Of a stretch of 64,000 nucleotides of DNA, positions 1 through 10,606 are shown one piece after another. A program made the translations under genes and the position numbers. This stretch comes from Natronospira proteinivora (GTDB taxonomy: Bacteria; Pseudomonadota; Gammaproteobacteria; Natronospirales; Natronospiraceae), in NCBI RefSeq assembly GCF_024170465.1, contig NZ_JALJYF010000001.1, positions 62,001-126,000 on the forward strand, written 5' to 3'. The notes under the pieces were generated by a model. The model was not told the origin of the DNA, did no database searches, and saw only the letters and a list, made by a program, of their open reading frames with translations. Every line of letters starts with the position of its first letter. The first letter of the stretch is position 1.

Positions 1-1601
1 ATCGGGACTTCCTCCAGGACCAGGGGCAGGCACGGCATCTGCGGGTGCTGGAAGTGCCGGCCCATCGGGGCATGGTGGTTGACCGTCACGGCGAGCCCAT
101 GGCGGTAAGCACCCCGGTGAACTCCATCTGGGCGCATCCGGGGGAGCTGCTGGCCGCAGAGGGCCGCTTGCCGGATCTGGCGGAAGCCCTGGGGCTGGAT
201 GCCACCCGTCTGCGCATGCGCCTGGAAGCCCGGCATGACCGGGAATTTGTTTACCTCAAGCGCCACTTGGCGCCGGAGCAGGCCGATGCCGTGTTGAGTC
301 TCGGTGTTCAGGGTGTCTACAGCCAGCGGGAATATCGCCGCTTCTATCCGGCCGGGGAAGTAGCCTCCCATGTGCTGGGTTTTACCAATATTGACGACCG
401 GGGCCAGGAAGGCCTGGAGCTGGCCTTTGAAGGCTGGTTGCGGGGTGAGCCGGGGGCCAAGCGGGTGCTCCGTGATCGCCTGGGCCGGGTGATTGAAGAT
501 GTGGAAAGCATCCGTCCGCCTCGTCCCGGTTCCGATCTGACCACCAGCATTGATCTGCGTCTGCAGTATGTGGCGTATCGGGAGCTGAAAGCCGCGGTGA
601 GCGAGCATGGTGCCGAAGCCGGCTCAGTCATCCTCATGGATCCGTCCAGCGGTGAGATCCTGGCCATGGCCAGCCAGCCTGGCTACAACCCCAATAACCG
701 GGCCGGTGTCGCCCCCCCCCAGATGCGCAATCGAGCCGTGATTGACCTGATCGAACCGGGGTCGGCCATCAAGCCCTTTATCGTGGCCGCAGCCCTGGAA
801 GCCGGCGATATTCAGATCGATGATCGTTTCGATACCGCGCCGGGCCGCAAGCGTTTCGCCGGTCACACGGTCAGCGACATCCGTAGCTTTGGCGAGCTGG
901 ATGTTACCGGGATTCTCAAGCGCTCCAGCAATATCGGCGCCACCCTGATTGCCGAGCAGTCGGATGCGGAAACCCTGTGGCAGATCCTGAGACGGATTGG
1001 TCTTGGTGAACTGACCACCAGCGCCTATCCGGGGGAAGCACCGGGCCGACTGCGGCACTGGCGGGAATGGCGTGAAATTGATCAGGTTACCGCGGCCTAT
1101 GGCTATGGATTGTCCACTACCCCTCTGCAGCTGGTGTCGGCCTATGCGGCCCTGGCCAATGGCGGCGTGCTGCCGGAAGTGAGTTTGATCAAGCGGGAAG
1201 AAGCCCCGGCCGGAAAGCGGGTGATGGACGAGGAAACGGCCGGGACGATCATGGGCATGCTGGAAACCGTTACCCAGCCAGGCGGTACCGGAACCCGAGC
1301 CGGCGTGGAGGGTTATCGGGTGGCGGGCAAGACCGGCACCGTCAAGAAGAGCGGTGCCCGTGGCTATGAGGATGACCAGTATCAGTCGGTGTTCGCCGGT
1401 GCCATCCCGGCTTCTCGGCCCCGCCTGGTGGGGATCGTCATGATTGATAACCCGCGCGGCGAGCAATTTTACGGCGGTGCGGTGGCCGGGCCGGTTTTCA
1501 GCCGGGTGATGGCCGATGCCATGCGCCTGCTGGACGTGCCCCGGGACCAGATTGAGCCGGAGCTGGATAGCGTGGTTGTGCGCGCGGGAGGGGCCTCATG
1601 A
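1..1601 (+). CDS. ftsI: FtsI (PBP3), septal peptidoglycan transpeptidase, 5' partial
   Basis: Class B penicillin-binding protein that cross-links septal peptidoglycan together with FtsW. The frame is open from base 3, and residues before the first possible in-window start (GTG at 45) still look like FtsI (FLQDQGQARHLR then VLEVPAHRGMVVDR), so the N-terminal cytoplasmic tail and membrane anchor lie outside the window. Counting from base 45, the active-site SxxK is SAIK at about residue 240, SxN is SSN in KRSSNIGAT, and KTGT is at about 429. It is the first visible gene of the dcw cluster and its TGA overlaps the murE start (ATGA). Confidence 0.97.
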   Translation, partial: RDFLQDQGQARHLRVLEVPAHRGMVVDRHGEPMAVSTPVNSIWAHPGELLAAEGRLPDLAEALGLDATRLRMRLEARHDREFVYLKRHLAPEQADAVLSLGVQGVYSQREYRRFYPAGEVASHVLGFTNIDDRGQEGLELAFEGWLRGEPGAKRVLRDRLGRVIEDVESIRPPRPGSDLTTSIDLRLQYVAYRELKAAVSEHGAEAGSVILMDPSSGEILAMASQPGYNPNNRAGVAPPQMRNRAVIDLIEPGSAIKPFIVAAALEAGDIQIDDRFDTAPGRKRFAGHTVSDIRSFGELDVTGILKRSSNIGATLIAEQSDAETLWQILRRIGLGELTTSAYPGEAPGRLRHWREWREIDQVTAAYGYGLSTTPLQLVSAYAALANGGVLPEVSLIKREEAPAGKRVMDEETAGTIMGMLETVTQPGGTGTRAGVEGYRVAGKTGTVKKSGARGYEDDQYQSVFAGAIPASRPRLVGIVMIDNPRGEQFYGGAVAGPVFSRVMADAMRLLDVPRDQIEPELDSVVVRAGGAS

Positions 1602-3109
1602 TGACCGCTGAGCAGCTTAAGCCGCTTTCCCTGTCCATGCTACTGGACGGTATCGCCCCGATGAGCGAGGACGAGGATCTGGTGCCCGAGCATCTCAGCC
1701 TGGATAGCCGGCAGATCGCCGAGGGCGGGCTGTTTCTGGCTTGCCGGGGCAGTGGCGGCCATCACGGTCTGGACCACGTGGAGCAGGCCGTGGCACAAGG
1801 GGCCGTGGCCCTGTTCTGGGAGCCGGCTGCGGATCGCAAGCCGCCGGCACTGGATATTCCCGTGATTGCGGTGCCCGAACTGTCCCGGCAAGCAGGCCGG
1901 ATCGCGGCCCGATTCTACGGCGATCCTTCTCGTCATCTGCGGGTGATCGGTGTGACCGGCACCAATGGCAAGACATCCATTGCCCATGTCCTGGCGTCGG
2001 CTCTGGACGCTGAGGGTCGGGGCGCCGGGTTGGCTGGCACCCTGGGGGTCGGTCGTCCGGGCCAGCTGGCCCCGGTGCGCCACACCACGGCCGATGCCGT
2101 CACCCTCCAGGCCCAATTGGCGGATTTGCAGCAAAGCGGCGCCCGCTATGCGGCCATTGAGGTGTCCTCTCATGGTTTGGCCCAGCACCGGGTCTCGGCG
2201 GTTCGTTTCCGGGGGGCGGTGTTCAGCAATCTCAGCCACGACCACCTGGACTATCACGGCAGTGAGTCCGCCTATGCCCATGCAAAGCGGCGCTTGTTCG
2301 AGCACCCGGAACTGCAATGGGCCGTGATCAACGCCGACGACTATTGGGGCGAGCACATGGCGGGCGCCCTGGAGCGCTCCGTGCGTGCCCTCTGGATCAG
2401 TGAGCAGCCCCTGGCCGGACAGTCCGGCGATGCCCTGCGTCACCAGCCCGTTCTGGGCAGTGACGGCATGACGCTCTCGATAAGCGGAGCCCTGGGCGAG
2501 GCAACGATCCATTCCAAATGGCTGGGACGATTCAACGGATTCAATCTGGCCGCGGCCTTTGCCGCATTGCGGCTGGAAGGCCTGTCCTGCAAGGCCGCTG
2601 TTCAGGCCTTGGCCTCGGTTCCGCCGGTGCCGGGCCGAATGGAACGATTCGGGGGCGGTCGGCGACCCATGGTGGTGGTGGATTACGCCCATACTCCGGA
2701 TGCCCTGTCCCAGGCCCTGCAAAGCCTGCGGGAACACACCCGGGGCCGGTTGTGGTGCCTGTTTGGCTGCGGCGGCGAGCGGGATCAGGCCAAGCGGCCG
2801 CTGATGGGCCGGATCGCCGTGCGCCTGGCGGATGAAGTGATCATCACCGATGACAATCCCCGGGGTGAGCCGGGGGAGCAGATCGTTGCCGATATCCTGC
2901 GCGGCGCCGGGCGCGATGCCCGCGTCTGCCGCAATCGGGCCGAAGCCATGGAGCAAGCCGTGACCCGGGCCCGTCCGGGGGATGTGATCCTGGTGGCCGG
3001 CAAGGGGCATGAGGAAGAGCAGCTTGTCGCTGATCAGCGGATCCGTTTCAGCGATCGTGACTGGGCCCGCCATCTGGTGGGCCCGGGGAACGGGGAGGAG
3101 GGCGCATGA
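1598..3109 (+). CDS. murE: UDP-MurNAc-L-Ala-D-Glu:meso-diaminopimelate ligase
   Basis: Cytoplasmic Mur ligase adding the third residue of the peptidoglycan stem peptide. The 503 residues hold an N-terminal UDP-binding domain, the ATP loop GTNGKT at 121-126 and the C-terminal DNPR at 419-422, the signature for meso-diaminopimelate rather than lysine. The start is the first of two adjacent ATG codons and overlaps the ftsI stop by four bases. Its own stop overlaps murF in the same way, so translational coupling is likely. Confidence 0.97.
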   Translation: MMTAEQLKPLSLSMLLDGIAPMSEDEDLVPEHLSLDSRQIAEGGLFLACRGSGGHHGLDHVEQAVAQGAVALFWEPAADRKPPALDIPVIAVPELSRQAGRIAARFYGDPSRHLRVIGVTGTNGKTSIAHVLASALDAEGRGAGLAGTLGVGRPGQLAPVRHTTADAVTLQAQLADLQQSGARYAAIEVSSHGLAQHRVSAVRFRGAVFSNLSHDHLDYHGSESAYAHAKRRLFEHPELQWAVINADDYWGEHMAGALERSVRALWISEQPLAGQSGDALRHQPVLGSDGMTLSISGALGEATIHSKWLGRFNGFNLAAAFAALRLEGLSCKAAVQALASVPPVPGRMERFGGGRRPMVVVDYAHTPDALSQALQSLREHTRGRLWCLFGCGGERDQAKRPLMGRIAVRLADEVIITDDNPRGEPGEQIVADILRGAGRDARVCRNRAEAMEQAVTRARPGDVILVAGKGHEEEQLVADQRIRFSDRDWARHLVGPGNGEEGA

Positions 3110-4482
3110 GCCGCTGGACCTTCTCACAATGGGCGGACGTGACCGGTGGACGCCTTGACGGTGAAGACCGGTCTTTCGATGCGGTGTGCACCGACAGCCG
3201 TGCCCTGGTCCCCGGCAGTCTTTTCGTGGCCATCCCCGGGCCGCGCTTTGACGGTCATGATTATGCCCGCGCGGCCCTTGATGCCGGTGCGGCAGGCGTT
3301 CTGGTGGCTTCGGGCCGGGCCGATGGGCTGTCTCCGGCGGTCGTGGTACCCGACACAATGAAGGCCCTGGCCGACTTCGCCCGTTATTGGCGGGATGGTC
3401 TGGAGGGGCCGGTACTGGCGGTCACCGGTTCCAACGGTAAGACCACCGTACGTTCCCTGCTGGCGGCGATCATGACGCAGCACTGGCCGGACCGGGTTCT
3501 GGCCACGGAAGGGAACTATAACAATGAGATCGGCCTGCCCCTGACCTTGCTTCGCCGCCGGACCGAACATCACGCCGTGGTCTTGGAACTGGGAGCCAAC
3601 CATCCTGGAGAGATCGCCCGTCTGGCGGCCATTGCCCGTCCCCAGGTGGGGTTGATCACCAACGCCGGCCCGGCCCACCTGGAAGGCTTCGGGGATCTGG
3701 ACGGGGTGGCCCGGGCCAAGGGCGAACTGATCGAGGCCCTGCCCGTGGACGGGGTGGCCATTCTCAATGCCGATGATCCCCGCCTGCCCATCTGGCACGA
3801 GCTTGCCGGTGATCGGCCCCGCATCGAATTTGGCCTCAAGGCCGGTGATGTTCGTCCCTTGAGCAAGCCAGAACTGGGCCGGGATGGTTGCCAGCTTGAG
3901 GTGACCACGCCGGTGGGTGAATTCGAGCTCAGCCTGCGTTTGCCCGGCGAACACAATCTGATGAATGCCCTGGCGGCTACGGCCGCTGCCCTGGCCGCCA
4001 ATGTGCCGCTGGAAACCATTCGCCGGGGGCTGGCATCGGTGGGCCCCGAGCCGGGCCGTCTGCAAGTACTCCCCGGCCCTGCCGGCAGCACCCTGGTCAA
4101 TGATTGCTACAACGCCAATCCTGGTTCGCTGAAAGCGGCCCTGGATTGGTTGAGCCGTCAGCCCGGGCGCCGCTGGGTATTGCTGGGCGACATGGGAGAG
4201 CTGGGCGAGGGTGCTGAAGCCGCCCATCGGGATGCCGGCGAATGGATTCAGGCCGCCGGCGTTGAGCGTTTGTTCACCCTGGGCGAGCTGGCCGGGTTGG
4301 CCGGTGCCCGATTCCAGGGGGGCAGCCATTTCCAGACTCGGGCAGCACTGATCGACACGCTGGCCGAGGAACTGCACGAGGACGTTACCTTGCTGATCAA
4401 GGGCTCGCGGTCCATGGGGCTGGAGCAGGTCGTGGAACGCCTCCGGGAAACCCAGGATGTCATGGCGGGGAGAGGAGACTGA
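3106..4482 (+). CDS. murF: UDP-MurNAc-tripeptide:D-Ala-D-Ala ligase
   Basis: Adds D-Ala-D-Ala to complete the UDP-MurNAc-pentapeptide. It is a 458-residue Mur ligase with the nucleotide loop GSNGKT at 108-113, the central-domain motif [15 protein letters not shown], and [10 protein letters not shown] at the C-terminal domain boundary, all typical of MurF. It overlaps murE by four bases. mraY begins two bases after its stop, so the mraY ribosome-binding site (GGGGAGAGGAGA) lies inside the end of murF. Confidence 0.97.
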   Translation: MSRWTFSQWADVTGGRLDGEDRSFDAVCTDSRALVPGSLFVAIPGPRFDGHDYARAALDAGAAGVLVASGRADGLSPAVVVPDTMKALADFARYWRDGLEGPVLAVTGSNGKTTVRSLLAAIMTQHWPDRVLATEGNYNNEIGLPLTLLRRRTEHHAVVLELGANHPGEIARLAAIARPQVGLITNAGPAHLEGFGDLDGVARAKGELIEALPVDGVAILNADDPRLPIWHELAGDRPRIEFGLKAGDVRPLSKPELGRDGCQLEVTTPVGEFELSLRLPGEHNLMNALAATAAALAANVPLETIRRGLASVGPEPGRLQVLPGPAGSTLVNDCYNANPGSLKAALDWLSRQPGRRWVLLGDMGELGEGAEAAHRDAGEWIQAAGVERLFTLGELAGLAGARFQGGSHFQTRAALIDTLAEELHEDVTLLIKGSRSMGLEQVVERLRETQDVMAGRGD

Positions 4483-4483
4483 G

Positions 4484-5572
4484 ATGCTGCTCTGGTTGAC
4501 TGAATACCTGACCCATTTCCACACCGGTTTCTCGGTGTTTCAGTACCTGACCCTGCGGGCGATTCTGGGGGTGCTCACCGCGCTGGCGTTTTGTTTTATC
4601 GCTGGACCGGCCATGATTCGGCACCTGAGTCATTATCAGATCGGCCAGCATGTCCGGGATGACGGTCCCGAGACCCACTTGGTGAAGGCGGGCACCCCGA
4701 CCATGGGCGGGGCCCTGATCCTGCTGGCCATCACCGTCAGCACCCTGCTCTGGGGGGACCTGGAAAACCGCTACACCTGGGTGCTGATCGGCGTGACCCT
4801 GGCCTTTGGTGCCATCGGCTGGGTGGATGACTGGCGCAAGCTGGCCCTGGGCAACTCGGCCGGCCTGTCCGCCCGAAGCAAGATTTTCTGGCAATCCCTG
4901 GCGGCCATCGGCACTGCCTGCTTTCTGTATTTCACCGTCCCGGAGGGCGGCGGGCCCGAGACCCAGCTGCTGATTCCCTTCCTGAAGGATGTCTTGCTGC
5001 CGCTGGGTGGCTTTTATCTGCTGCTGACCTATGTGGTCATCGTTGGCACCAGCAATGCGGTCAATCTTACCGATGGCCTGGACGGCCTGGCCATTCTGCC
5101 GGCGGTGATGGTGGCCGGTGGCCTGGGCATCTTCGGTTATGCCTCCGGCCATCTGCACTTTGCCGAATACCTGGGGATTCCCTTCATTCCGGGCGCCGGC
5201 GAGGTGGTGGTGTTTTGTGGCGCCATGATGGGGGCCGGGTTGGGTTTCTTGTGGTTCAACACCCATCCGGCCCAGGTCTTTATGGGGGACGTGGGCGCCC
5301 TGGCACTGGGCGCCGCCCTGGGCACCCTGGCGGTGATCACCCGCCAGGAAATCATTCTCATCATCATGGGCGGGGTTTTCGTGATGGAAACCCTGTCGGT
5401 GATCGTGCAAGTCACCTCCTACAAATTGACTGGCCGCCGCATTTTTCGCATGGCGCCTCTGCATCACCACTTCGAACTCAAGGGATGGCCCGAGCCTCGG
5501 GTCATTGTGCGTTTCTGGATCATCACCGTGATTCTGGTGTTGATCGGTCTTTCCAGTCTCAAACTGCGTTAG
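4484..5572 (+). CDS. mraY: Phospho-MurNAc-pentapeptide translocase (lipid I synthase)
   Basis: Integral membrane enzyme transferring phospho-MurNAc-pentapeptide to undecaprenyl phosphate. The ATG at 4484 gives a 362-residue protein beginning [12 protein letters not shown], aligned with the E. coli start; an in-frame upstream ATG at 4457 lies inside murF and is less likely. Visible family motifs are [36 protein letters not shown] (Asp cluster), [11 protein letters not shown] and the HHHFELKGW loop near the C-terminus. About ten membrane segments are expected. Confidence 0.96.
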   Translation: MLLWLTEYLTHFHTGFSVFQYLTLRAILGVLTALAFCFIAGPAMIRHLSHYQIGQHVRDDGPETHLVKAGTPTMGGALILLAITVSTLLWGDLENRYTWVLIGVTLAFGAIGWVDDWRKLALGNSAGLSARSKIFWQSLAAIGTACFLYFTVPEGGGPETQLLIPFLKDVLLPLGGFYLLLTYVVIVGTSNAVNLTDGLDGLAILPAVMVAGGLGIFGYASGHLHFAEYLGIPFIPGAGEVVVFCGAMMGAGLGFLWFNTHPAQVFMGDVGALALGAALGTLAVITRQEIILIIMGGVFVMETLSVIVQVTSYKLTGRRIFRMAPLHHHFELKGWPEPRVIVRFWIITVILVLIGLSSLKLR

Positions 5573-5587
5573 GAGCGGCTAACGGGC

Positions 5588-6934
5588 ATGTCGGCATTGC
5601 CAGACAACAAGACGGTGAACAACCTGGTGGTCGGCCTCGGCCGCACCGGTTTCTCCGTGGCCCGTCATTTGCTGGCCCGCGGGGAATCGGTGAGCGTGGT
5701 GGATAGCCGTTCACAGCCCCCGCTGCTTGAGCGCCTGCGGGCGGAGTTGCCGGCTGCCGTCTGGCTGGGTGACTTGCCCGAGGCCTTCTCCCCCGAGTTT
5801 CAACGGGTGGTGGTCTCCCCCGGGGTACCCGGCAATACGCCTTTGCTGGCTCGGGCCCGGGAGGCCGGTGCCGAGGTACTGGGGGATGTGGAACTGTTCG
5901 CTCGACAAGTCCAGGCACCGGTGATCGGGGTGACCGGCTCCAATGGAAAGAGCACGGTGGTCAGTCTGCTGGGCCATCTGGCCGCGGATGCCGATACCCG
6001 CGTGGTCGTGGGGGGGAATCTGGGCCCGCCGGTGCTGGACCTGCTTGAGCAAAAGGCGGATCTCTTCGTACTGGAACTGTCCAGTTTTCAGCTGGAGTCC
6101 ACCAACGATCTGAATGCCGATGTGGGCCTGGTGCTCAATGTGGTGGCTGATCATCTGGATCGCTATTCAGGCATGGACGATTATGTGGCCGCCAAGGCCA
6201 GACTGGTGGCCCAGAGTCGGGTGGCGGTCCTGAATCGGGATGATCAGCGGGTCCGGGCCATGGCGGAAAATGCCGAGCAATGCATCTTCTTTACCGAGCG
6301 CGAGCCGGGCCCCGGTGAATTTGGTTTACGCCAGGTGGGACAGGCGGAATGGTTTGCCCGGGGTGATGAACTGTTGGCGCCAATCAGCCAATTGCCCCTG
6401 GCAGGTCGCCACAATGCCCTTAATGTCCTGGCCGCCCTGGCTTGTCTGGAGGCCATGGGCCGTCCCCTGGAACCGGTCCTAGACCGCTTGCCGAGTTTCC
6501 GGGGCTTGGCTCACCGCATGCAGCGGGTGGCCAGTGACGATGGTATCTGCTGGATCAATGACTCCAAGGCCACCAATCTGGGTGCGACACAGGCGGCCCT
6601 GGCCGGTTTGCAAACACCGGTCATCCTGATTGCCGGTGGCCAGGGTAAGCAGCAGGATTTCACCGAGCTTGCACCGACCCTGCGTGATTCGGTCCGGGCT
6701 CTGGTATTGCTGGGAGAGGCGCAGGAGGAGATAGCCGCGGTGGTGCCGTCGGACTTGCCGATCCATCGGGTGGGGGACATGGAGGCCGCCGTGGCCTGTG
6801 CCCGCGCCTTGGCGCAAGAGGGCGAGACTGTCTTGTTGTCACCGGCCTGTGCCAGCTTCGATCAGTTTGCGGGTTTCGAGGAACGGGGCCGGGCCTTTAT
6901 CGCGGCCGTTCAGGCCGGGGAGGGTGGCCCATGA
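5588..6934 (+). CDS. murD: UDP-MurNAc-L-alanine:D-glutamate ligase
   Basis: Adds D-glutamate to UDP-MurNAc-L-Ala. The 448-residue protein starts with a dinucleotide-like fold (VVGLGRTGFSVARHL), carries the ATP loop GSNGKST at 117-123, and has WINDSKATNLGAT followed by a GGQGK motif in the C-terminal domain, as in MurD. It begins 15 bases after mraY and overlaps ftsW by four bases. Confidence 0.96.
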   Translation: MSALPDNKTVNNLVVGLGRTGFSVARHLLARGESVSVVDSRSQPPLLERLRAELPAAVWLGDLPEAFSPEFQRVVVSPGVPGNTPLLARAREAGAEVLGDVELFARQVQAPVIGVTGSNGKSTVVSLLGHLAADADTRVVVGGNLGPPVLDLLEQKADLFVLELSSFQLESTNDLNADVGLVLNVVADHLDRYSGMDDYVAAKARLVAQSRVAVLNRDDQRVRAMAENAEQCIFFTEREPGPGEFGLRQVGQAEWFARGDELLAPISQLPLAGRHNALNVLAALACLEAMGRPLEPVLDRLPSFRGLAHRMQRVASDDGICWINDSKATNLGATQAALAGLQTPVILIAGGQGKQQDFTELAPTLRDSVRALVLLGEAQEEIAAVVPSDLPIHRVGDMEAAVACARALAQEGETVLLSPACASFDQFAGFEERGRAFIAAVQAGEGGP

Positions 6935-8100
6935 GTACCACCATGATCGATACCCGCTGGTGGCACCGTTTTGGACAGGGCTTGGACATCCCCCTGTTGG
7001 CAGTGACCGGCGCCTTGATTCTGTTCGGCCTGGTAGCGGTGACCACCGCCAGCATTTCCATTGCCGATCGAAACCTGGGCGAGCCTTTCCATTACCTGCA
7101 GCGTCAGAGTCTGTTTTTGGCCATCGCCCTGATGGGGGCCTTTGTGCTCTATCAGATCCCCACCCAGCTCTGGGCCCGCTCGGGGCCGGCCCTGTTGCTG
7201 GCCGCCTTTGCCTTGCTGTTGCTGGTGCTGATTCCGGGTCTGGGTAAGGAAGTCAATGGGGCGGTGCGCTGGATTGTCGTGGGTCCCTTTCATCTGCAGG
7301 TCTCGGAGCCGGCTCGACTGTTGCTGATTCTATATGTGGCCGGTTATATGGTCCGCCGTCGGGAGGAGTTGGCTGCCCGTTTCTCCGGCTTTCTCAAGCC
7401 GGTGCTATTGGCCGGGCTGGCCGCCTTCCTATTGCTGTTGCAGCCTGATTTCGGCGCCGCCATCGTACTGCTGGCGACCCTGCTGGCCATGCTCTTTCTG
7501 GGCGGCGTGCGGGTGCGGGATTTCAGCCTGCTTGGCGGCGTGGGTGTAATGACCATGGCCGGGCTGGCCTTTTCCTCCCCCTATCGGGTGGAGCGCATGA
7601 CCACTTTCCTCAATCCCTGGGCGGATCCATTCAACAGTGGTTTTCAGCTCACCCAGTCCCTGATTGCCATCGGCCGCGGGGAATGGCTGGGCGTGGGGCT
7701 GGGCGGCAGTGTTCAGAAGCTTTTTTATCTGCCGGAGTCGCATACCGATTTCATCTTTGCCGTGCTGTTCGAGGAATTGGGACTGCTTGGCGCGCTGTTG
7801 CTGATTGGCCTGTTCAGCTTCCTGATCTGGCGCTGCTTCCTGATCGGCTCCCGGGCCTGGGCTGCCGGCCATCAATTTGGCGCCTATCTGGCCTGGGGCG
7901 TGGCCGTCTGGTTGGGGGCTCAGACGGCCATCAACCTGGGGGTAAACATGGGCATGCTGCCCACCAAGGGCCTGACGCTCCCCTTGATCAGCTATGGCGG
8001 TTCCAGCCTGCTGGTCACCATCGCTGCGATTACCCTGGTGCTTCGGGTGTGCCGAGAAACCACGCCGATCTCCAACCGCCGGCGGGAGGTGAGCCCATGA
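6931..8100 (+). CDS. ftsW: FtsW, SEDS-family septal peptidoglycan polymerase
   Basis: Lipid II-polymerising glycosyltransferase of the divisome, partner of FtsI. The 389 residues are strongly hydrophobic with about ten membrane segments. SEDS landmarks are visible: NPWADPFNSGFQLTQSLIAIG in the large periplasmic region, ESHTDFIFAV, and the C-terminal INLGVNMGMLPTKGLTLPLISYGGSS. It overlaps murD upstream and murG downstream by four bases each. Confidence 0.96.
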   Translation: MSTTMIDTRWWHRFGQGLDIPLLAVTGALILFGLVAVTTASISIADRNLGEPFHYLQRQSLFLAIALMGAFVLYQIPTQLWARSGPALLLAAFALLLLVLIPGLGKEVNGAVRWIVVGPFHLQVSEPARLLLILYVAGYMVRRREELAARFSGFLKPVLLAGLAAFLLLLQPDFGAAIVLLATLLAMLFLGGVRVRDFSLLGGVGVMTMAGLAFSSPYRVERMTTFLNPWADPFNSGFQLTQSLIAIGRGEWLGVGLGGSVQKLFYLPESHTDFIFAVLFEELGLLGALLLIGLFSFLIWRCFLIGSRAWAAGHQFGAYLAWGVAVWLGAQTAINLGVNMGMLPTKGLTLPLISYGGSSLLVTIAAITLVLRVCRETTPISNRRREVSP

Positions 8101-9194
8101 GTCGCCGTCACTGCGTAATCATGGCCGGCGGCACCGGCGGACACGTCTTCCCGGGTCTGGCGGTGGCCCGCGTGCTGGAGCAACGCGGTTGGACCGTCAG
8201 CTGGCTGGGGACCGAGGCCGGTCTGGAGGCCCGTGTGGTCCCCGAGGCCGGCATCGAGCTGGATGTGATCGCCGTGCAGAGCCTGCGCGGCGGTGGATTG
8301 AGCCGTTGGCTGCAGATGCCTTTCCGCCTGGCCCGGGCCGTATGGCAGGCGCGGCGGATTTTGACCCGTCGCCAGCCCGCCATGGTTCTTGGTATGGGTG
8401 GCTTTGCCAGCGGGCCCGGGGGGCTGGCAGCGCGCAGCCTGGCACTGCCCCTGGTGATTCATGAACAGAACGGGGTGGCGGGGCTGACCAACCGGGTACT
8501 CGCCCGCATGGCGGCCCGGGTACTGGCCGGTTTCCCCGACAGCTTCCCCGAAAAGTGCCGGGCTGAGATCGTGGGCAATCCGGTTCGCCGGGCGGTATCC
8601 GCCTTGCCGCCACCCGAACAGCGATTCGAGCATCGGCAGGGGCCGGTCCGCATCCTGATCCTGGGGGGCTCCCAGGGCGCCCGGGCCCTGAACGAATGGG
8701 TCCCTCAAGCCGTGCGGCAGCTGCCGGCGCGGCAGGTTCAGGTAAGACACCAATGTGGTCGCCGCTGGCGCGAGGAAAGCCTGGCGGCCTGGCAGGGCAG
8801 TGAGATCGAGGTGCAGGTGGAAGCATTCATCAGTGACATGGCGGAAGCCTGGGCCTGGGCCGATCTGGCCATCTGCCGGGCCGGTGCCCTGACGGTGGCG
8901 GAGTTGTCTGCCGCCGGGGTGGCATCGGTGCTGATCCCCTTCCCGGCTGCGGTGGATGACCATCAGACGGTAAATGCCACTTATCTGGAGCGGGCCCGCG
9001 CCGCCCGACTGCTGCCCCAGCCCCGTCTGGAGGCCGGCGAGTTGGCGGAGCTGCTCAAGGCCCTGACCAGTGACCGCAGTCTGCTGCGGAACATGGCCCA
9101 GCGGGCCCGTGAGAAGGCTTGCCCGGACGCCGATCAACTGGTGGCGGATGCCTGCGAGGCGGCGGCCATGGAAGCCCGGGGAGGTGCGGCATGA
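8097..9194 (+). CDS. murG: Lipid II synthase (GlcNAc transferase)
   Basis: Peripheral inner-membrane glycosyltransferase converting lipid I to lipid II. The start is the ATG at 8097, overlapping the ftsW stop, giving 365 residues; the frame is open further upstream but that part only mirrors ftsW. The N-terminal glycine loop is [16 protein letters not shown], and the C-terminal UDP-GlcNAc site shows [24 protein letters not shown] followed by DDHQTVNA. Downstream it overlaps murC by four bases. Confidence 0.96.
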   Translation: MSRRHCVIMAGGTGGHVFPGLAVARVLEQRGWTVSWLGTEAGLEARVVPEAGIELDVIAVQSLRGGGLSRWLQMPFRLARAVWQARRILTRRQPAMVLGMGGFASGPGGLAARSLALPLVIHEQNGVAGLTNRVLARMAARVLAGFPDSFPEKCRAEIVGNPVRRAVSALPPPEQRFEHRQGPVRILILGGSQGARALNEWVPQAVRQLPARQVQVRHQCGRRWREESLAAWQGSEIEVQVEAFISDMAEAWAWADLAICRAGALTVAELSAAGVASVLIPFPAAVDDHQTVNATYLERARAARLLPQPRLEAGELAELLKALTSDRSLLRNMAQRAREKACPDADQLVADACEAAAMEARGGAA

Positions 9195-10606
9195 GTGATC
9201 GCATGCACCGCATACATCGAATTCATATGGTAGGCATCGGGGGTACCGGCATGAGCGGTATCGCCGAGGTGCTCAATAATATCGGCTATGAAGTCAGTGG
9301 TTCGGATCTGAAGTCGTCTCCGGTCACGCGCCGATTGGGTGAGCTGGGTATTCGCATTTTCAACACCCATGCGGCGGAGAATGTGCACGGCAGTGACGTG
9401 GTGGTGATCTCCTCGGCGGTGTCCGGGGAAAATCCGGAAATCCAGGCCGCCAAGGAAGCGCGAGTGCCGGTGGTGCCGCGAGCGGAGATGCTGGCTGAAC
9501 TGATGCGCTTCCGTCGGGGTGTGGCGGTGGCCGGCACCCACGGCAAGACCACCACCACCAGCCTGGTGGCCAGCCTGCTGGGAGAAGGCGGGCTGGACCC
9601 GACTTTCGTGATTGGTGGCCGTTTGAACAGCGCCGGCGCCAATGCGCGGCTGGGCAGCGGGCGCTGGCTGGTGGCCGAAGCGGATGAAAGCGATGCCTCC
9701 TTCCTGCATCTGCAGCCCATCCTGGCGGTGGTCACCAATATCGATGCCGATCACCTGGAAGCCTATGAGGGCACCTATCGGCGTCTGCGCGAAGCCTTTG
9801 TTCAGTTTCTCCACAACTTGCCTTTCTATGGTCTGGCGATGGTCTGCGTGGATGATCCGGGCGTGCGCGAGATCCTGCCCGAGGTCAATCGTTCCCTGAT
9901 TCGCTATGGCACCCATGAAGAGGCCGATGTCAGGGGCTATGACTACCGGCCGGAGGGGGCCGGCAGTCACTTCAAGGTGGCCTTTCGGGAGGGCGGAAGC
10001 CTGGATGTGCGCTTGAACCTGCCGGGCCGCCACAACTTTCTCAACGCCCTGGCCGCGATTGCCGTGGCACGGGAGCTGGAGGTGAGTGACGGGCAGATTC
10101 AAAAGGCCCTGGACGAGTTCCAGGGGATTGGCCGGCGTTTCCAGATCCAGGGAAGCATCCCGGCAGGGGCTGGCCAGGCCTTGCTGGTGGATGACTATGG
10201 GCATCACCCCAGCGAGCTCAAGGCGACCTTGAATGCGGCCCGGGAGGGCTGGCCGGATCGTCGCTTGGTGCTGGTGTTCCAGCCTCATCGCTACAGCCGC
10301 ACGCGGGATCTGTTCGAGGACTTCAGCGAGGTCCTCTCGGAAGTGGATGCCCTGCTGCTGACCGATGTCTATGCCGCCGGTGAGGCCGCGATTGAAGGCG
10401 CCGACGGTCGCAGTCTGGCGCGCAGCGTGCGGGCCCGGGGCAAGGTGGACCCGGTGTTCGTGGCCGCCAGCGAGGATCTCTTTGATGCCCTGCCCGGCGT
10501 GATTCAGGACAGGGACCTGGTGCTCACCATGGGCGCCGGGGATATCGGTTCCATCTCGGCACGGCTGCCGGACGCCTTGGCGGCAAAGGAGGGGCGGAAT
10601 GAATGA
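9191..10606 (+). CDS. murC: UDP-MurNAc:L-alanine ligase
   Basis: First Mur ligase, adding L-Ala to UDP-MurNAc. The 471-residue protein begins [23 protein letters not shown]; the ATG at 9191 overlaps the murG stop, whereas the longer open frame from 9119 only mirrors murG. The Rossmann glycine motif [12 protein letters not shown] loop [10 protein letters not shown] and DDYGHHPSE are diagnostic. No murB lies between murC and ddl. It overlaps ddl by eight bases. Confidence 0.96.
   Translation: MSDRMHRIHRIHMVGIGGTGMSGIAEVLNNIGYEVSGSDLKSSPVTRRLGELGIRIFNTHAAENVHGSDVVVISSAVSGENPEIQAAKEARVPVVPRAEMLAELMRFRRGVAVAGTHGKTTTTSLVASLLGEGGLDPTFVIGGRLNSAGANARLGSGRWLVAEADESDASFLHLQPILAVVTNIDADHLEAYEGTYRRLREAFVQFLHNLPFYGLAMVCVDDPGVREILPEVNRSLIRYGTHEEADVRGYDYRPEGAGSHFKVAFREGGSLDVRLNLPGRHNFLNALAAIAVARELEVSDGQIQKALDEFQGIGRRFQIQGSIPAGAGQALLVDDYGHHPSELKATLNAAREGWPDRRLVLVFQPHRYSRTRDLFEDFSEVLSEVDALLLTDVYAAGEAAIEGADGRSLARSVRARGKVDPVFVAASEDLFDALPGVIQDRDLVLTMGAGDIGSISARLPDALAAKEGRNE

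Noticed and set aside
7683-8096. Upstream extension of murG
   Set aside because: This part only reads ftsW in another frame; MurG proteins begin at the glycine loop MAGGTGGH, just after the ATG at 8097.
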